Positions 35,785-45,109 of a stretch of 64,000 nt of DNA are shown in pieces. The translations under genes were made by a program, and so were the position numbers. The notes beneath the pieces are model-generated. The model ran no database searches. It worked only from the letters and a program-made list of their open reading frames with translations, and had not been told where the DNA came from. The stretch comes from JACKIC01 sp964543795 (GTDB lineage: Bacteria; Planctomycetota; UBA1135; UBA2386): contig CAZIZN010000015.1 in the NCBI GenBank assembly GCA_964543795.1, positions 1 to 64,000 of the forward strand, read 5' to 3'. The stretch's first letter is position 1. Each line of letters opens with the position of its first letter.

Positions 35785-37413
35785 TCAAGGTCCGGCGGCC
35801 GGCACGACGGCGCCGTCCTTGACGACGTAGCCGCCGCCGAGGCGCACGAGCCGACCCTCGCGCGCGAGCAGGCCGAACGCCTGCAGGCGTGTGCCTTCGG
35901 CGGGCGCTGCCGGCCACGACACGTCCCAGACCACGTCGCGACCGCGGCCGGCGAACTGCGGCAACGCGGCGGCGAGCAGGGTCCACGTCTGACCGTCGGC
36001 GCTCGCGCCGGCGACGAGCACCGCGCTGGCGCTCGGCCAGCGCAGCGACGAACGCACCGTGCCGCGCATGGCCGTCGGCCCCGCGTCCAGGACCGCCCCG
36101 AACGCCGGATCCACGGGCTGCATCGCGACGGTCGCGGCCGACGCGAACGCGTCCGGAGCCGGTCGGCGCACCCAGCCTCGCTCGACCAGCGCCGCGAACT
36201 CCTCGGCGCTGCGCGTGGTCGCCAGGGAGCCGATCGATTCGTCGCCCGCCGGCAACCCGAGGGCGGCTTCGACGCGCAGCGCTTCGGCGTGGGCCGCGCG
36301 CAGCGCTTCGACGCCGCGCTGCCAGTCCTGCAGACCGAGGATCGCCAGCGCGCCGAGTCCCATGGCCCACACCTGCGTGCCGCAGCGGGCGGCGAGCAGA
36401 CCGACGCAGCCGATCGGCAGCAGGAAGGCGCCGTAGCCGAGTTCGCGCTGCAACCAGACCGCCGGCGCACCGTGCCGTTCGGCGTTCCACAGCACGGCGA
36501 GCAGGCCGAAGCACGCGCAACTCCACCACGGCGCCGAGGTGCGCGGATCGGCCGGCGGCGCCCGGAACGGCAGCACGGCCAGCAGCACGACGGTCGCGGC
36601 ACCGAGCAGCCACTGGTCGAGCCACGTGCCGGGCAGCGGATCGAGCCACGTGCCGCCGATCGCCGCCAGCACACCGAGCACGCCGTCGGGCCCTGCCGCG
36701 AACATCGCCAGCAGGCCGGGGCCGCCCGCGCGGTGCGTGCCGGCGGCCCACAGGCTGTAGACCGCCGCGGTGGCGCCGATCGCGAACGCCGCGCCGATCC
36801 AGGGCAGCGGACGATGGCCGCCGCGCCGCGCCGCTTCGGCGACGGCCGGCAGCAGTGCGACGGGCACCAGCACGCCGAGGTCGTGGCAGAACGGCGCCGC
36901 CGCGGCGAGCAGCGCGGCCGCGAGGCAGCGGCCGAAGCACCAGCGTTCGCCCTGCAGCACGAGCAACGCCGACACCAGCAGCAGCGGCGGCAGCACGATG
37001 CCGCACCGTTCGGCGGACAGCCAGTCGGCGCCGAAGGCCGGGCTGCAGCAGAGCACGGCCGCGCCGCCGAGCGCCAGCGCGGCGCCCGCACTCGCGACGC
37101 CGGCCGTCCGCACGACGAGGCGGCTCAGCGACCACGCGAGCAGCACCGCGAGCACCGCGGTCACCGCCGCGGCCCATTGCAGCGTCGCGCCGGGCACGTG
37201 CAGCGCGCCGAGCAGCAGGGCGCGGGGCGCCGCGTGCAGCGGCTCGCGGCCGAACTCGAGCCAGGAATCGAAGCTCCATTGCGCGGCCGCCGCGCCGAGA
37301 CTCGCGCGCACCAGCACGGGCTCGGGCATGCCGGCGGCCCAGATCGGGTAGGCGAGGGCGGCTGCGATCGGCAGTGCGGCCAGCAGCCAGAGACCACGGC
37401 GAAGCCAGATCAC
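35785..37413 (-). CDS. Polytopic membrane protein of unknown function
   Basis: 542 residues with roughly ten predicted transmembrane helices in the first ~350 (e.g. GLWLLAALPIAAALAYPIWAA, SAGAALALGGAAVLC), then a soluble C-terminal part of about 190 residues rich in beta-prone sequence. Topology resembles integral-membrane glycosyltransferases, but I see no clear catalytic motif. GTG at 37413 has GAGG 4 nt upstream. A longer open frame back to 38154 runs antisense to nothing real and through nth, and is rejected. The gene ends 24 bp from the DGQHR gene (convergent). Confidence 0.7.
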   Translation of the reverse strand: MIWLRRGLWLLAALPIAAALAYPIWAAGMPEPVLVRASLGAAAAQWSFDSWLEFGREPLHAAPRALLLGALHVPGATLQWAAAVTAVLAVLLAWSLSRLVVRTAGVASAGAALALGGAAVLCCSPAFGADWLSAERCGIVLPPLLLVSALLVLQGERWCFGRCLAAALLAAAAPFCHDLGVLVPVALLPAVAEAARRGGHRPLPWIGAAFAIGATAAVYSLWAAGTHRAGGPGLLAMFAAGPDGVLGVLAAIGGTWLDPLPGTWLDQWLLGAATVVLLAVLPFRAPPADPRTSAPWWSCACFGLLAVLWNAERHGAPAVWLQRELGYGAFLLPIGCVGLLAARCGTQVWAMGLGALAILGLQDWQRGVEALRAAHAEALRVEAALGLPAGDESIGSLATTRSAEEFAALVERGWVRRPAPDAFASAATVAMQPVDPAFGAVLDAGPTAMRGTVRSSLRWPSASAVLVAGASADGQTWTLLAAALPQFAGRGRDVVWDVSWPAAPAEGTRLQAFGLLAREGRLVRLGGGYVVKDGAVVPAAGP

Positions 37414-37529
37414 GCGACCTCTACGGGGTTCGTCACGGAGGAGAAGGGTATCAGGCAGCGCGGCCTGCGCGCACGACCGCAGGCGGCCCCGACCGGGCGG
37501 CCGGCTCGGACGGCCGACTCGGGGTCGGC

Positions 37530-38314
<785 letters not shown>

Positions 38315-38318
<4 letters not shown>

Positions 38319-39013
38319 TCGCGCTCCCCGAAGACGGACGTGCCGATGCGGACCAGCGTCGATCCCGAGGCGACGGCGGCCTCGAGGTCGCCCGACATGC
38401 CGAGACTCAGCACGGGCAGATCGAGGCCGCTTTCGGCCCGCAGCTGCCGCAGTGTCTGCACGACGGCGCCGAACGCGGCTGCCGGATCGCCGGCGAGCGG
38501 CCCCATCGCCATCACGCCGCGGACGTCGAGCCCCGGACAGTGTGTGCGAACGTGGCGGAGCAGCGCCGGCGCGGCATCGAGCGGACAGCCGTGCTTCTGC
38601 GCCTCGCCGGTCGCGTTCAGCTGCAGCAGCACCGCGAGGCGGCGCCCGGTTCGCGCCAGTTCGCGCTGCAGTTCGTCGGCGAGCCGCTCGCGGTCGACGC
38701 TGTGCAGCAGCGCGAGGCCGGGCACCGAAAGCAGATCGCGCACCTTGTTGGTCTGCAGCGAGCCGATCATGTGCCAGCGTATGTCCGGCAGCTCCGCGAG
38801 CTCGGCGGCCTTCGCCTGCAGCTCCTGCACGCGGTTCTCGCCGAAATCGCGTTGACCGGCGGAGTGGGCCGCACGCACCGCGTCGGCAGGATGCGTCTTG
38901 CTCACCGCCACGAGGCCGACCGTCGCCGGCTCGAGGCCCGCCGCCGCGGCCGCCGCAGCGATGCGGCCACGGACCGCCGCGAGCCGTTGTGCGACGTCGG
39001 GCACCGCGTTCAT
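38315..39013 (-). CDS. yggS: YggS family PLP homeostasis protein
   Basis: 232 residues, single-domain PLP barrel. The PLP lysine is in LVAVSKTHPADAV. Other conserved stretches are FGENRVQELQAKA, WHMIGSLQTNK and LSLGMSGDLEAAVASGSTLVRIG-type sequence at the end. It is a cytoplasmic PLP carrier/homeostasis protein. ATG at 39013 overlaps the upstream small gene by 4 bp. It is part of the prfB-purH-unknown-yggS-nth minus-strand run. Confidence 0.95.
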
Positions 39014-39369
39014 GCCTCCGGCCAGTGAGCCGTCAGGGGACCAGGGAACAGCAGGCGGCCGCGTCGGAGCAGCGCTTCCCGGCCGTCGACCTGGAAGCCC
39101 GAGAGCAGGGCGTCCCAGGCCTCGTAGTGATCGCACTGCGCGACCCACTGCCGCAGCGCCTCGCCGGCGCGCGGATCGCCCGTGTGCCGGTCGCCGAGAC
39201 GGCGCGCGAGATTGCGCATGAAGGCGGCGACCTCGCTGCGGAACGTGTCCGGCGTGACCTCCTCGGGCCGGAAGCCGAAGGCCTCGATCATCGCGGCGCG
39301 GCAGTTCGCCGCCACCTGACGCATGGACGCGCCGAGCAGCACGTCGTCGACCGCCTTGCCCAGGTCCAT
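39010..39369 (-). CDS. Hypothetical protein between purH and yggS
   Basis: 119 residues, predicted mostly alpha-helical (VAAFMRNLARRLG, RQWVAQCDHYEAWDALLSGF). No family is recognised. It begins 9 bp after the purH stop and overlaps yggS by 4 bp, so it is translated in this operon and is likely real. Confidence 0.7.
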   Translation of the reverse strand: MDLGKAVDDVLLGASMRQVAANCRAAMIEAFGFRPEEVTPDTFRSEVAAFMRNLARRLGDRHTGDPRAGEALRQWVAQCDHYEAWDALLSGFQVDGREALLRRGRLLFPGPLTAHWPEA

Positions 39370-39378
39370 CGGCGCGCC

Positions 39379-40956
39379 TCAGTGTCGGAAGTGGCGCTGA
39401 CCGGTCGCGACCATCGCCATGCCGTGCTCGTCGGCAGCCGCCACCACCTCGGCATCGCGCCTGCTGCCGCCCGGCTGGATCACCGCGACCGCGCCGGCCT
39501 TGGCGCAGACCAGCAGCCCGTCGGCGAACGGGAAGAACGCGTCGCTGGCGACCACCGAGCCCTTCGCCCGCACACCCGCCTTGTCGACCGCCAGCTTCGC
39601 GGCATCGACGCGGCTCATCTGGCCGGCGCCCACGCCCACCGTGGCGAAGCCGTCGCCGGCGGCCTGCGCGAGCACGATCGCGTTCGACTTCACGTGTTTG
39701 CAGACCCGCCACGCGAACTCCAGCGCACGGCGCTCCGGGTCGGTCGGTTCGCGGCGCGTCATCACTTCTCGGCGCGGCGCCTCGGACGGCGTGTCGGCGG
39801 TCTGCAGCAGGAAGCCGCCCGAAACCTGCCGGGCGACGAACCGGTTGCGCGACGATGCGTCGGGGGCGCCGCCGAGTTCCAGCACACGCACGCTGCCGCC
39901 CCACTTCGCTTCCTGCAGTGCGGGCAACGCATCGGGATCGACGGCCGGGGCGACGATGACCTCGAGGAAGGTGCCGCTGGCGACGATCGCGCGCGCCGTG
40001 GCGGCGTCGAAGCGGCGGTTGGTCGCGAGGATCCCGCCGAACGCGGAGACGGGATCGCTGGCCAGCGCGAGGTCGAAGGCCCGCGGCAGGGTCTCCGCGA
40101 CGGCGGCGCCGCACGGGTTGTTGTGCTTGACGAGCACGCAGCTCGGGCGGTCGAACTCGATCGCCAGCGCCAGTGCGGCGTCGGCATCGAGCAGGTTGTT
40201 GTAGCTGAGTTCCTTGCCGCTCAGGATCCGCGCGTCGACCAATCCCGGCGAACTCTCGCCGAGCGAGTAGACGGCGGCCTGCTGGTGCGGGTTCTCGCCG
40301 TAGCGCAGATCCTGGAGCTTCTCGCCGGCGAAGACCATCGCATCGGGGAAGAAGGCCTCGCCGGCCTGCGTGCGCCGTTCGCAGTCGAACCACTGTGCGA
40401 TCGCCGCGTCGTAGGCCGCGGTGTGGGCGAAGGCCTTGGCCGCCAGCCGGCGCAGGAACTCGGGCGGCAGCACGCCGCCGTGCTCGCGCAGCGCGCGCAG
40501 CACGACCGGGTAGTCGTCCGGGTCGACCACGACGGCGACGCTGGCGTGGTTCTTGGCCGCGCTGCGGATCATCGCCGGGCCGCCGATGTCGATGTTCTCG
40601 ACGACGTCGTCGCGCGTCGCACCCGGCCGCCGCGCGGTCTCGCGGAACCGGTAGAGGTTCACGCACAACACGTCGATCGGGTCGATACCGTGGGCGCGCA
40701 TCGCCGCGGTGTGCGTGCCGAGGTCGCGGCGCGCGAGCAGGCCGCCGTGCACGCGCGGGTGCAGCGTCTTGAGGCGCCCGTCCATCATCTCCGGGAAGCC
40801 GGTGTAGTCGGCGACCTCGCTCGACTCGACGCCGGCGTCGTGCAGCGCCTTGCGGGTCCCGCCCGTCGACAACAGCGAGAAGCCGAGTTCGTGCAGGCCC
40901 CGGGCGAACTCGACGAGCCCGCGCTTGTCCGTCACCGACAGCAGCGCGCGCCTCAT
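39379..40956 (-). CDS. purH: Bifunctional AICAR transformylase / IMP cyclohydrolase
   Basis: Last two steps of purine synthesis to IMP. 525 residues: an N-terminal MGS/IMP cyclohydrolase domain (LLSVTDKRGLVEFARGL, STGGTRKAL, DGRLKTLHPRVHGGLL) and a C-terminal transformylase domain with VKHNNPCGAAV and VVASDAFFPFADGL. ATG at 40956 overlaps the prfB stop by 4 bp; the longer open frame to 41607 lies within prfB. Confidence 0.97.
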   Translation of the reverse strand: MRRALLSVTDKRGLVEFARGLHELGFSLLSTGGTRKALHDAGVESSEVADYTGFPEMMDGRLKTLHPRVHGGLLARRDLGTHTAAMRAHGIDPIDVLCVNLYRFRETARRPGATRDDVVENIDIGGPAMIRSAAKNHASVAVVVDPDDYPVVLRALREHGGVLPPEFLRRLAAKAFAHTAAYDAAIAQWFDCERRTQAGEAFFPDAMVFAGEKLQDLRYGENPHQQAAVYSLGESSPGLVDARILSGKELSYNNLLDADAALALAIEFDRPSCVLVKHNNPCGAAVAETLPRAFDLALASDPVSAFGGILATNRRFDAATARAIVASGTFLEVIVAPAVDPDALPALQEAKWGGSVRVLELGGAPDASSRNRFVARQVSGGFLLQTADTPSEAPRREVMTRREPTDPERRALEFAWRVCKHVKSNAIVLAQAAGDGFATVGVGAGQMSRVDAAKLAVDKAGVRAKGSVVASDAFFPFADGLLVCAKAGAVAVIQPGGSRRDAEVVAAADEHGMAMVATGQRHFRH

Positions 40957-42063
40957 CGCTTGACCTCGTCCTTGCGCATCTTCAGGTAGGCCTCGATGAA
41001 CGGGTCCAGTTCGCCGTCGAGCACGCCGTGCACGTCGGAGGTCTCGTGGTCCGTGCGCATGTCCTTGCACATCTGGTAGGGCTGCAGCACGTAGCTGCGG
41101 ATCTGGTTGCCCCAGCTGATCGAGCCGCGGTCGCCGTAGAACTTGGCGAGTTCGGCCTCGCGCTTGGCGAGTTCGAGCTGGTACAGCTTCGACTTCAGCG
41201 TGCGCATCGCCGACTCGCGGTTCTTGTGCTGGCTGCGTTCCGCCTGGCACGCGACGACGATGCCCGACGGGACGTGCGTGATGCGGATCGCCGACTCGGT
41301 CTTGTTGACGTGCTGGCCGCCCGCACCCGAGCTGCGGAACGTGTCGACCTTGAGGTCCTCCTTGCGGATCTCGACGTCGATCGAGTCGTCGAGCTCGGGC
41401 ACCACCTCGACCGACGCGAACGACGTCTGCCGCCGCGCCTGGCCGTCGAACGGCGAGATGCGCACGAGGCGGTGGACCCCCTGTTCGGCCTTGAGGCGGC
41501 CGTAGGCGTAGGGGCCGCGGATCACGATCGTCGCGTTCTTGATGCCGGCTTCCTCGGCCTTCTGGAAGTCCGTCTCCTCGACCTCGTAGTCGTGCCTGGC
41601 CGCCCACTTGATGTACATGCGCAGCAGCATCTCGGCCCAGTCCGAGGCATCGACGCCGCCGGCGCCCGGCTGCAGCGTCAGGATCGCGTTCATCGGGTCG
41701 TGCTCGGCGCCGAGCATCAGCTGGAACTCGAGCTTGTCGAGCCCGGCGTCGATGCGCCGCTCGACCTCCTCGAGATCCGCCTCGACGGCGCTCGGATCCT
41801 CTTCGCCGAGCTCGATGAGGACACGCCCCTCCTCGACGAGCTTGACCAGCGTGTCGATCGGCTCGACGACCTGGATGCAGGCCTTCTTCTTCTGGGTGAT
41901 GACCTGTGCACGCTCGGGTTCGTCCCAGAACCCGGGCAAGGTCATCTGGTGTTCGATGTCCGCGAGTTCCCGGTGTCGACGAAGGTAGTCAAAGACTCAC
42001 CTTGATCGATTCGATCCTTTGCTCGGCGGCGTGCAGCGCAGCTTCGTGGTCGGCTAGGCCCAT
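40953..42063 (-). CDS. prfB: Peptide chain release factor 2, with programmed +1 frameshift
   Basis: RF2 terminates at UGA and UAA. A 24-codon zero frame begins at ATG 42063 and ends in an in-frame TGA at 41991-41989 within CTT TGA C. A +1 shift continues as DYLRRHREL... for 345 codons, giving 369 residues. The codon-recognition tripeptide SPF (VRISPFDGQ) and the catalytic GGQ (GAGGQHVNKTESA) are present. The shift is autoregulatory: low RF2 slows reading of the TGA and lets ribosomes slip. An ATG at 42075 would add four residues. The gene is first in the purH-yggS-nth run. Confidence 0.95.
41988..42003 (-). promoter_or_regulatory. RF2 +1 programmed frameshift site
   Basis: On the minus strand the sequence reads AAG GTG AGT CTT TGA C. 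The slippery CTT-TGA-C is identical to the E. coli prfB core, and a Shine-Dalgarno-like AAGGTGAG lies just upstream as the stimulator. The skipped base is T at 41991. Confidence 0.95.
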
Positions 42064-42467
42064 GGCGGGCAGCATCGATACCACGCAAGGGCGCGATGTC
42101 CAGGTCGAAGCTCAGCGGCCCGGAAAATGAAACCCGCGGCAGGCACTGCAGGCAAAGGATCGAAGTCGGCGAATCATGGCCCGCCGCGGGTTCCGGTGTT
42201 CTGCGATGCTGCGCAGCGCGCAGCAGGCTGATTCTCGGCGCGGACCCGGACGACCTGAGTGCCCGGCCGGCTCGACCGCGAGCTCGGCGACGGCCGCGGA
42301 GCGCCGGACCTCGCTCGCATCGGCCGCTCTGCGCCGCCGCCGGGCGCGCAGAAATCCTCGTGCGGCCGCGATTGGCCCGCGGCGGGACTCGCGAGCGGCC
42401 GGCCGCGGGGCGCGTCGGCTTTCGCGGCAGCGCGACGCAACGCGCGCTGCGATCGCACGCAGCCGAC
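42064..42467. other. Gene-free 404-bp region upstream of prfB
   Basis: Several overlapping open frames exist in all phases, none with a ribosome binding site or a recognisable product. It should contain the prfB promoter on the minus strand. I see only GC-rich sequence with short palindromes and no convincing element. Confidence 0.5.
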
Positions 42468-42731
42468 TCAGGCCTCGTCGAGGCCGAGCAGCTGGCGCAG
42501 CCGCGCGACGAACTCGCGCCACGCGGCGAGGGACTGCGCGGTCGCCTCGCGGATCCGCACGTCGCGTTCGAAGGTCTCGGCGAGCAGTTCGAGCAGCGAC
42601 ACGCGAGCCGCCTCGGGAGTCCCCGGATCGAGCATGCGCTCGATCAGGGGGCGCACCGCCGCGAGAAAGCCCGCGTCGCGGTTGCCGTGGCGGGCCTGCA
42701 ACTCGAGCAACAGGGTGTCGACGCGGTTCAT
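42468..42731 (-). CDS. Small helical hypothetical protein
   Basis: 87 residues, predicted fully alpha-helical (VDTLLLELQARHG, VSLLELLAETFERDV, REFVARLRQLLGLDEA). No family is recognised. The ATG at 42731 is preceded on the minus strand by GGGAAGG at 5 nt, which supports a real gene. Confidence 0.6.
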   Translation of the reverse strand: MNRVDTLLLELQARHGNRDAGFLAAVRPLIERMLDPGTPEAARVSLLELLAETFERDVRIREATAQSLAAWREFVARLRQLLGLDEA

Positions 42732-42929
42732 GCGAGCCTTCCCGGCCCGCCGACGAATGCGGCGAACCGCAGAAGTCTACCACGTCGCGCGGCCCGCGCG
42801 GCCGCCGCACGCGCGGGGTCGCCGCGGCGCCCTCGCCATCGACGGATCGCGGACGCGATTCTCCCGGCACCCGGGCGCCCGCGTGGTCCGGTCCGGTCGT
42901 CCGGGGCTTCCCCGCGGACACGGTGGCTC

Positions 42930-42946
42930 CCGCCCGCTGCGGGCGG
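42930..42946 (-). terminator. GC hairpin after the Fis-type gene
   Basis: CCGCCCGC-T-GCGGGCGG, a perfect dyad, begins 7 nt after the stop of the minus-strand gene ending at 42953. The stem is strong but no T-tract follows, so it is only a possible terminator or 3' stabiliser. Confidence 0.4.
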
Positions 42947-42952
42947 CCGCGC

Positions 42953-43369
42953 TCAGATCATCGACACGGACGAACCGTTGAGCTGGCGCCGACGCGCCGC
43001 GAGCAGTTCGGAGACCTTGTAGCTCTTGAGCTTGTTGTAGAGCGTCTTGGTGTCGATGCCGAGGATCCGCGCCGCGCGCGTCTTGTTGCCGTTCGTCGAA
43101 GCGAGCACGCGGTGGATGTGCCGCTTCTCGACCTCGGCCAGCGTCAACTGCAGGGTTTCCTCCGGCGCGTTGTCGCCGAGCAGGCGGCGCAGCACGGTCG
43201 TCGGTTCGACCACGGCGAGGTCGTAATCGGCACCTTCGACGCGGCCGCGGAACTCGTCGAGCGAGGCGCAGGTGCTGACCATGCAGCCCCAGTCGGCGAC
43301 GACCTTGTTGAGACCATTGCCGGAGGAGTCGTGATCGGAATACAGGAGGAGGCGCTTGCCGAACGTCAT
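42953..43369 (-). CDS. Fis-type DNA-binding protein with a degenerate receiver-like domain
   Basis: 138 residues. The C-terminal part is the Fis/NtrC HTH_8: LAEVEKRHIHRVLASTNGN, then KTRAARILGIDTKTLYNKL (about 77-114). The N-terminal ~60 residues (KRLLLYSDHDSSGNGLNKVV ... YDLAVVEP) look like a shortened receiver domain with Glu 55 where the phospho-Asp would be. The AAA+ domain that contacts sigma-54 in NtrC-type activators is absent. It could bind activator-type sites without activating transcription. ATG at 43369 is the natural N-terminus of this fold; the frame extends to 43768 without support. Confidence 0.82.
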   Translation of the reverse strand: MTFGKRLLLYSDHDSSGNGLNKVVADWGCMVSTCASLDEFRGRVEGADYDLAVVEPTTVLRRLLGDNAPEETLQLTLAEVEKRHIHRVLASTNGNKTRAARILGIDTKTLYNKLKSYKVSELLAARRRQLNGSSVSMI

Positions 43370-43566
43370 GGGGTCTGTGCGAGTTGTGCCGGGGCCGTGA
43401 GGGCCGCCGGGCGAGTGTGAGTTGGTCGGGGGCTGTCTGCTACGTGCTGTCGCAGGCAAGGCGAGCCGCCTGACGACATTTCCCGGATTCCGCGCGAGCC
43501 CGCCCAGTACTCGAGAAGACCGCGTGCGCAACGGGTGGGGCCCCTGTGGCCGCGCGCTGGCACCGA

Positions 43567-44430
43567 TCAGTCGTAGACCTTCGGGCTCAGCGACAGGTGT
43601 CCCGACCCGGTGCGCAGCACGATGCTGGTCGCCCCATCGCCGACCTTGCCGCGCAACACCGCGCTGTACTGGGTGGGCTTCTGGGCCTCGAGCCCGAAGC
43701 CGTTGCCGATGCGGCCGATCGACGCGGCCGCGTCGACCTCGAACCCGGTCGTCGGCGGCACGTGGCACTGCACGGTGCCCTGGCCGGTCACGAGCCGGAT
43801 GTGTCCGCCGGGCTGACGCACGAACACCTGCATGTCGCCGAAACCAGCGTCGAGATCGATGTCGCCGCGGTGCTCGAAGGCGATCACGTTGCCCCGGCCG
43901 GTGCGCGCGGTCAGGGAGCCGGTGCAGCGCTCGAACCGGAGGTCGCCGCGCCCCGTCGTGACCTTCGTGGCCGCAGCGCGGTCGGCGAGGGTCACATGGC
44001 CGCTGCCGCCGACGACGACTTCGACGGGCAGGGTCGGCGGCACGTGCAGCCCGAGTTCGAGACCGAACAACCCCTGCAGATCGGTGCCGGCGATTCCGGG
44101 GGCCCGCACGACCAGCAGCGTCGGGTCGGCGGCGTCCACCACCGGGCTCAGGACCAGGGGGATCGACTCGAGCGCGGCCAGGGCCGCCGCCGAGTCGGCT
44201 GCCCGGCGCACCCCTCCGCCGAAGCGCAATTCACCCCCGACTCCCGCAGCGATGCCGACCGTGCCCGTGGGCACCTCGATGCGCAGACGCTGGATCGTCG
44301 GGCCGATCGGCACCTGACCTGCCAGTTCGGCAACCGAACGGTGCGACAAGGAGCCGCCGCACGCTGCAGCCAGCAGCAACGGCAGGACCACACCGGCGCG
44401 CGTCGACACGTGGGGATCAAGTCTCGGCAT
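43567..44430 (-). CDS. Exported DUF4097-like beta-helix protein
   Basis: 287 residues with an export signal (VVLPLLLAAACGG); the Cys may be lipidated, although the -3 residue is Ala. The rest is repetitive beta sequence of the putative-adhesin type: VEVVVGGSGHVTLADRAA, KVTTGRGDLRFERCTG, SLTARTGRGNVIAFEHRGDI. Such proteins are often near ECF sigma/anti-sigma pairs, as here, where the sigma gene is divergent. Role unknown. Confidence 0.75.
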   Translation of the reverse strand: MPRLDPHVSTRAGVVLPLLLAAACGGSLSHRSVAELAGQVPIGPTIQRLRIEVPTGTVGIAAGVGGELRFGGGVRRAADSAAALAALESIPLVLSPVVDAADPTLLVVRAPGIAGTDLQGLFGLELGLHVPPTLPVEVVVGGSGHVTLADRAAATKVTTGRGDLRFERCTGSLTARTGRGNVIAFEHRGDIDLDAGFGDMQVFVRQPGGHIRLVTGQGTVQCHVPPTTGFEVDAAASIGRIGNGFGLEAQKPTQYSAVLRGKVGDGATSIVLRTGSGHLSLSPKVYD

Positions 44431-44532
44431 GGTGGCAGTTTTTCGACGTCTCGGAGTTTCGCGCGGCCGATGCCGTCCTGCGACGATCTTTCCCGACCCT
44501 TGTCCGCAGCGGCGGGGCGAACCTACCACGCG

Positions 44533-45093
44533 ATGGTGAAGAACGGCCCCGAACTGCAGCCGGATCCGGTCACGATGGTCGCCTACCATCGGGCGATCGC
44601 CGAGTATGCCGACGGGCTCAAGGCCTACGCCGCGCGCCTGCTCGGCGACTCGATCGCCGCCGAGGACGTCGCGCAGGATGCCTTCCTCGCCCTCTACCGC
44701 CACCTCGCCCAGGTGCCGACGGCGGCCTTCCGACCGTGGCTCTTCCGCGTCGCCCGCAACCTCTGCCTCGATCAACTGCGGCGCCGCAAGTTCAAGCTGA
44801 GCCTGTTCCGCGATCTCGAGCGCGACGAAGACCTGCCGTTCCAGCCCGCCGACGCCGACGCGACGCCGCCCGATCAGATCGCCGAGTCGCGCGAAGCGAA
44901 CGAGGCGATCGAGAAGGCGATCGCCGAACTACCGCCCCGATTCCGGGAGGCCTTCCTGCTCTGCGAAGTCGAGGGCATGAGTTACGAGGACGCTGCCGTG
45001 GTGATGGGCTGCCCCGTCAAGACGGTGTCGACCCGCCTCTTCCGCGCCCGCCAACGTTTCAAGTCGATGGTGAGCCGGCTGATCAAGGTCTGA
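44533..45093 (+). CDS. ECF-type RNA polymerase sigma factor
   Basis: 186 residues. Region 2 is YADGLKAYAARLLGDSIAAEDVAQDAFLALYRHL with RPWLFRVARNLCLDQLRRRK. Region 4 is AIAELPPRFREAFLLCEVEGMSYEDAAVVMGCPVKTVSTRLFRARQRF in segments. The start is ATG 44533; ATG 44575 is possible, and the upstream open frame has no ribosome binding site. The next gene, 16 bp on, encodes a zinc-finger anti-sigma factor, its likely partner. Confidence 0.93.
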   Translation: MVKNGPELQPDPVTMVAYHRAIAEYADGLKAYAARLLGDSIAAEDVAQDAFLALYRHLAQVPTAAFRPWLFRVARNLCLDQLRRRKFKLSLFRDLERDEDLPFQPADADATPPDQIAESREANEAIEKAIAELPPRFREAFLLCEVEGMSYEDAAVVMGCPVKTVSTRLFRARQRFKSMVSRLIKV

Positions 45094-45109
45094 GCGAACC
45101 CGGCCCGAG

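Noticed and set aside
40953..41945. prfB as a shorter gene starting at 41945, or as a broken gene
   Set aside because: The upstream CTT-TGA-C site and the in-frame 24-codon start show a normal frameshifted RF2.
42112..42921. 269-codon minus-strand open frame overlapping 42468-42731
   Set aside because: The 87-residue frame has a good ribosome binding site and normal composition; the long frame is Arg/Ala-rich.
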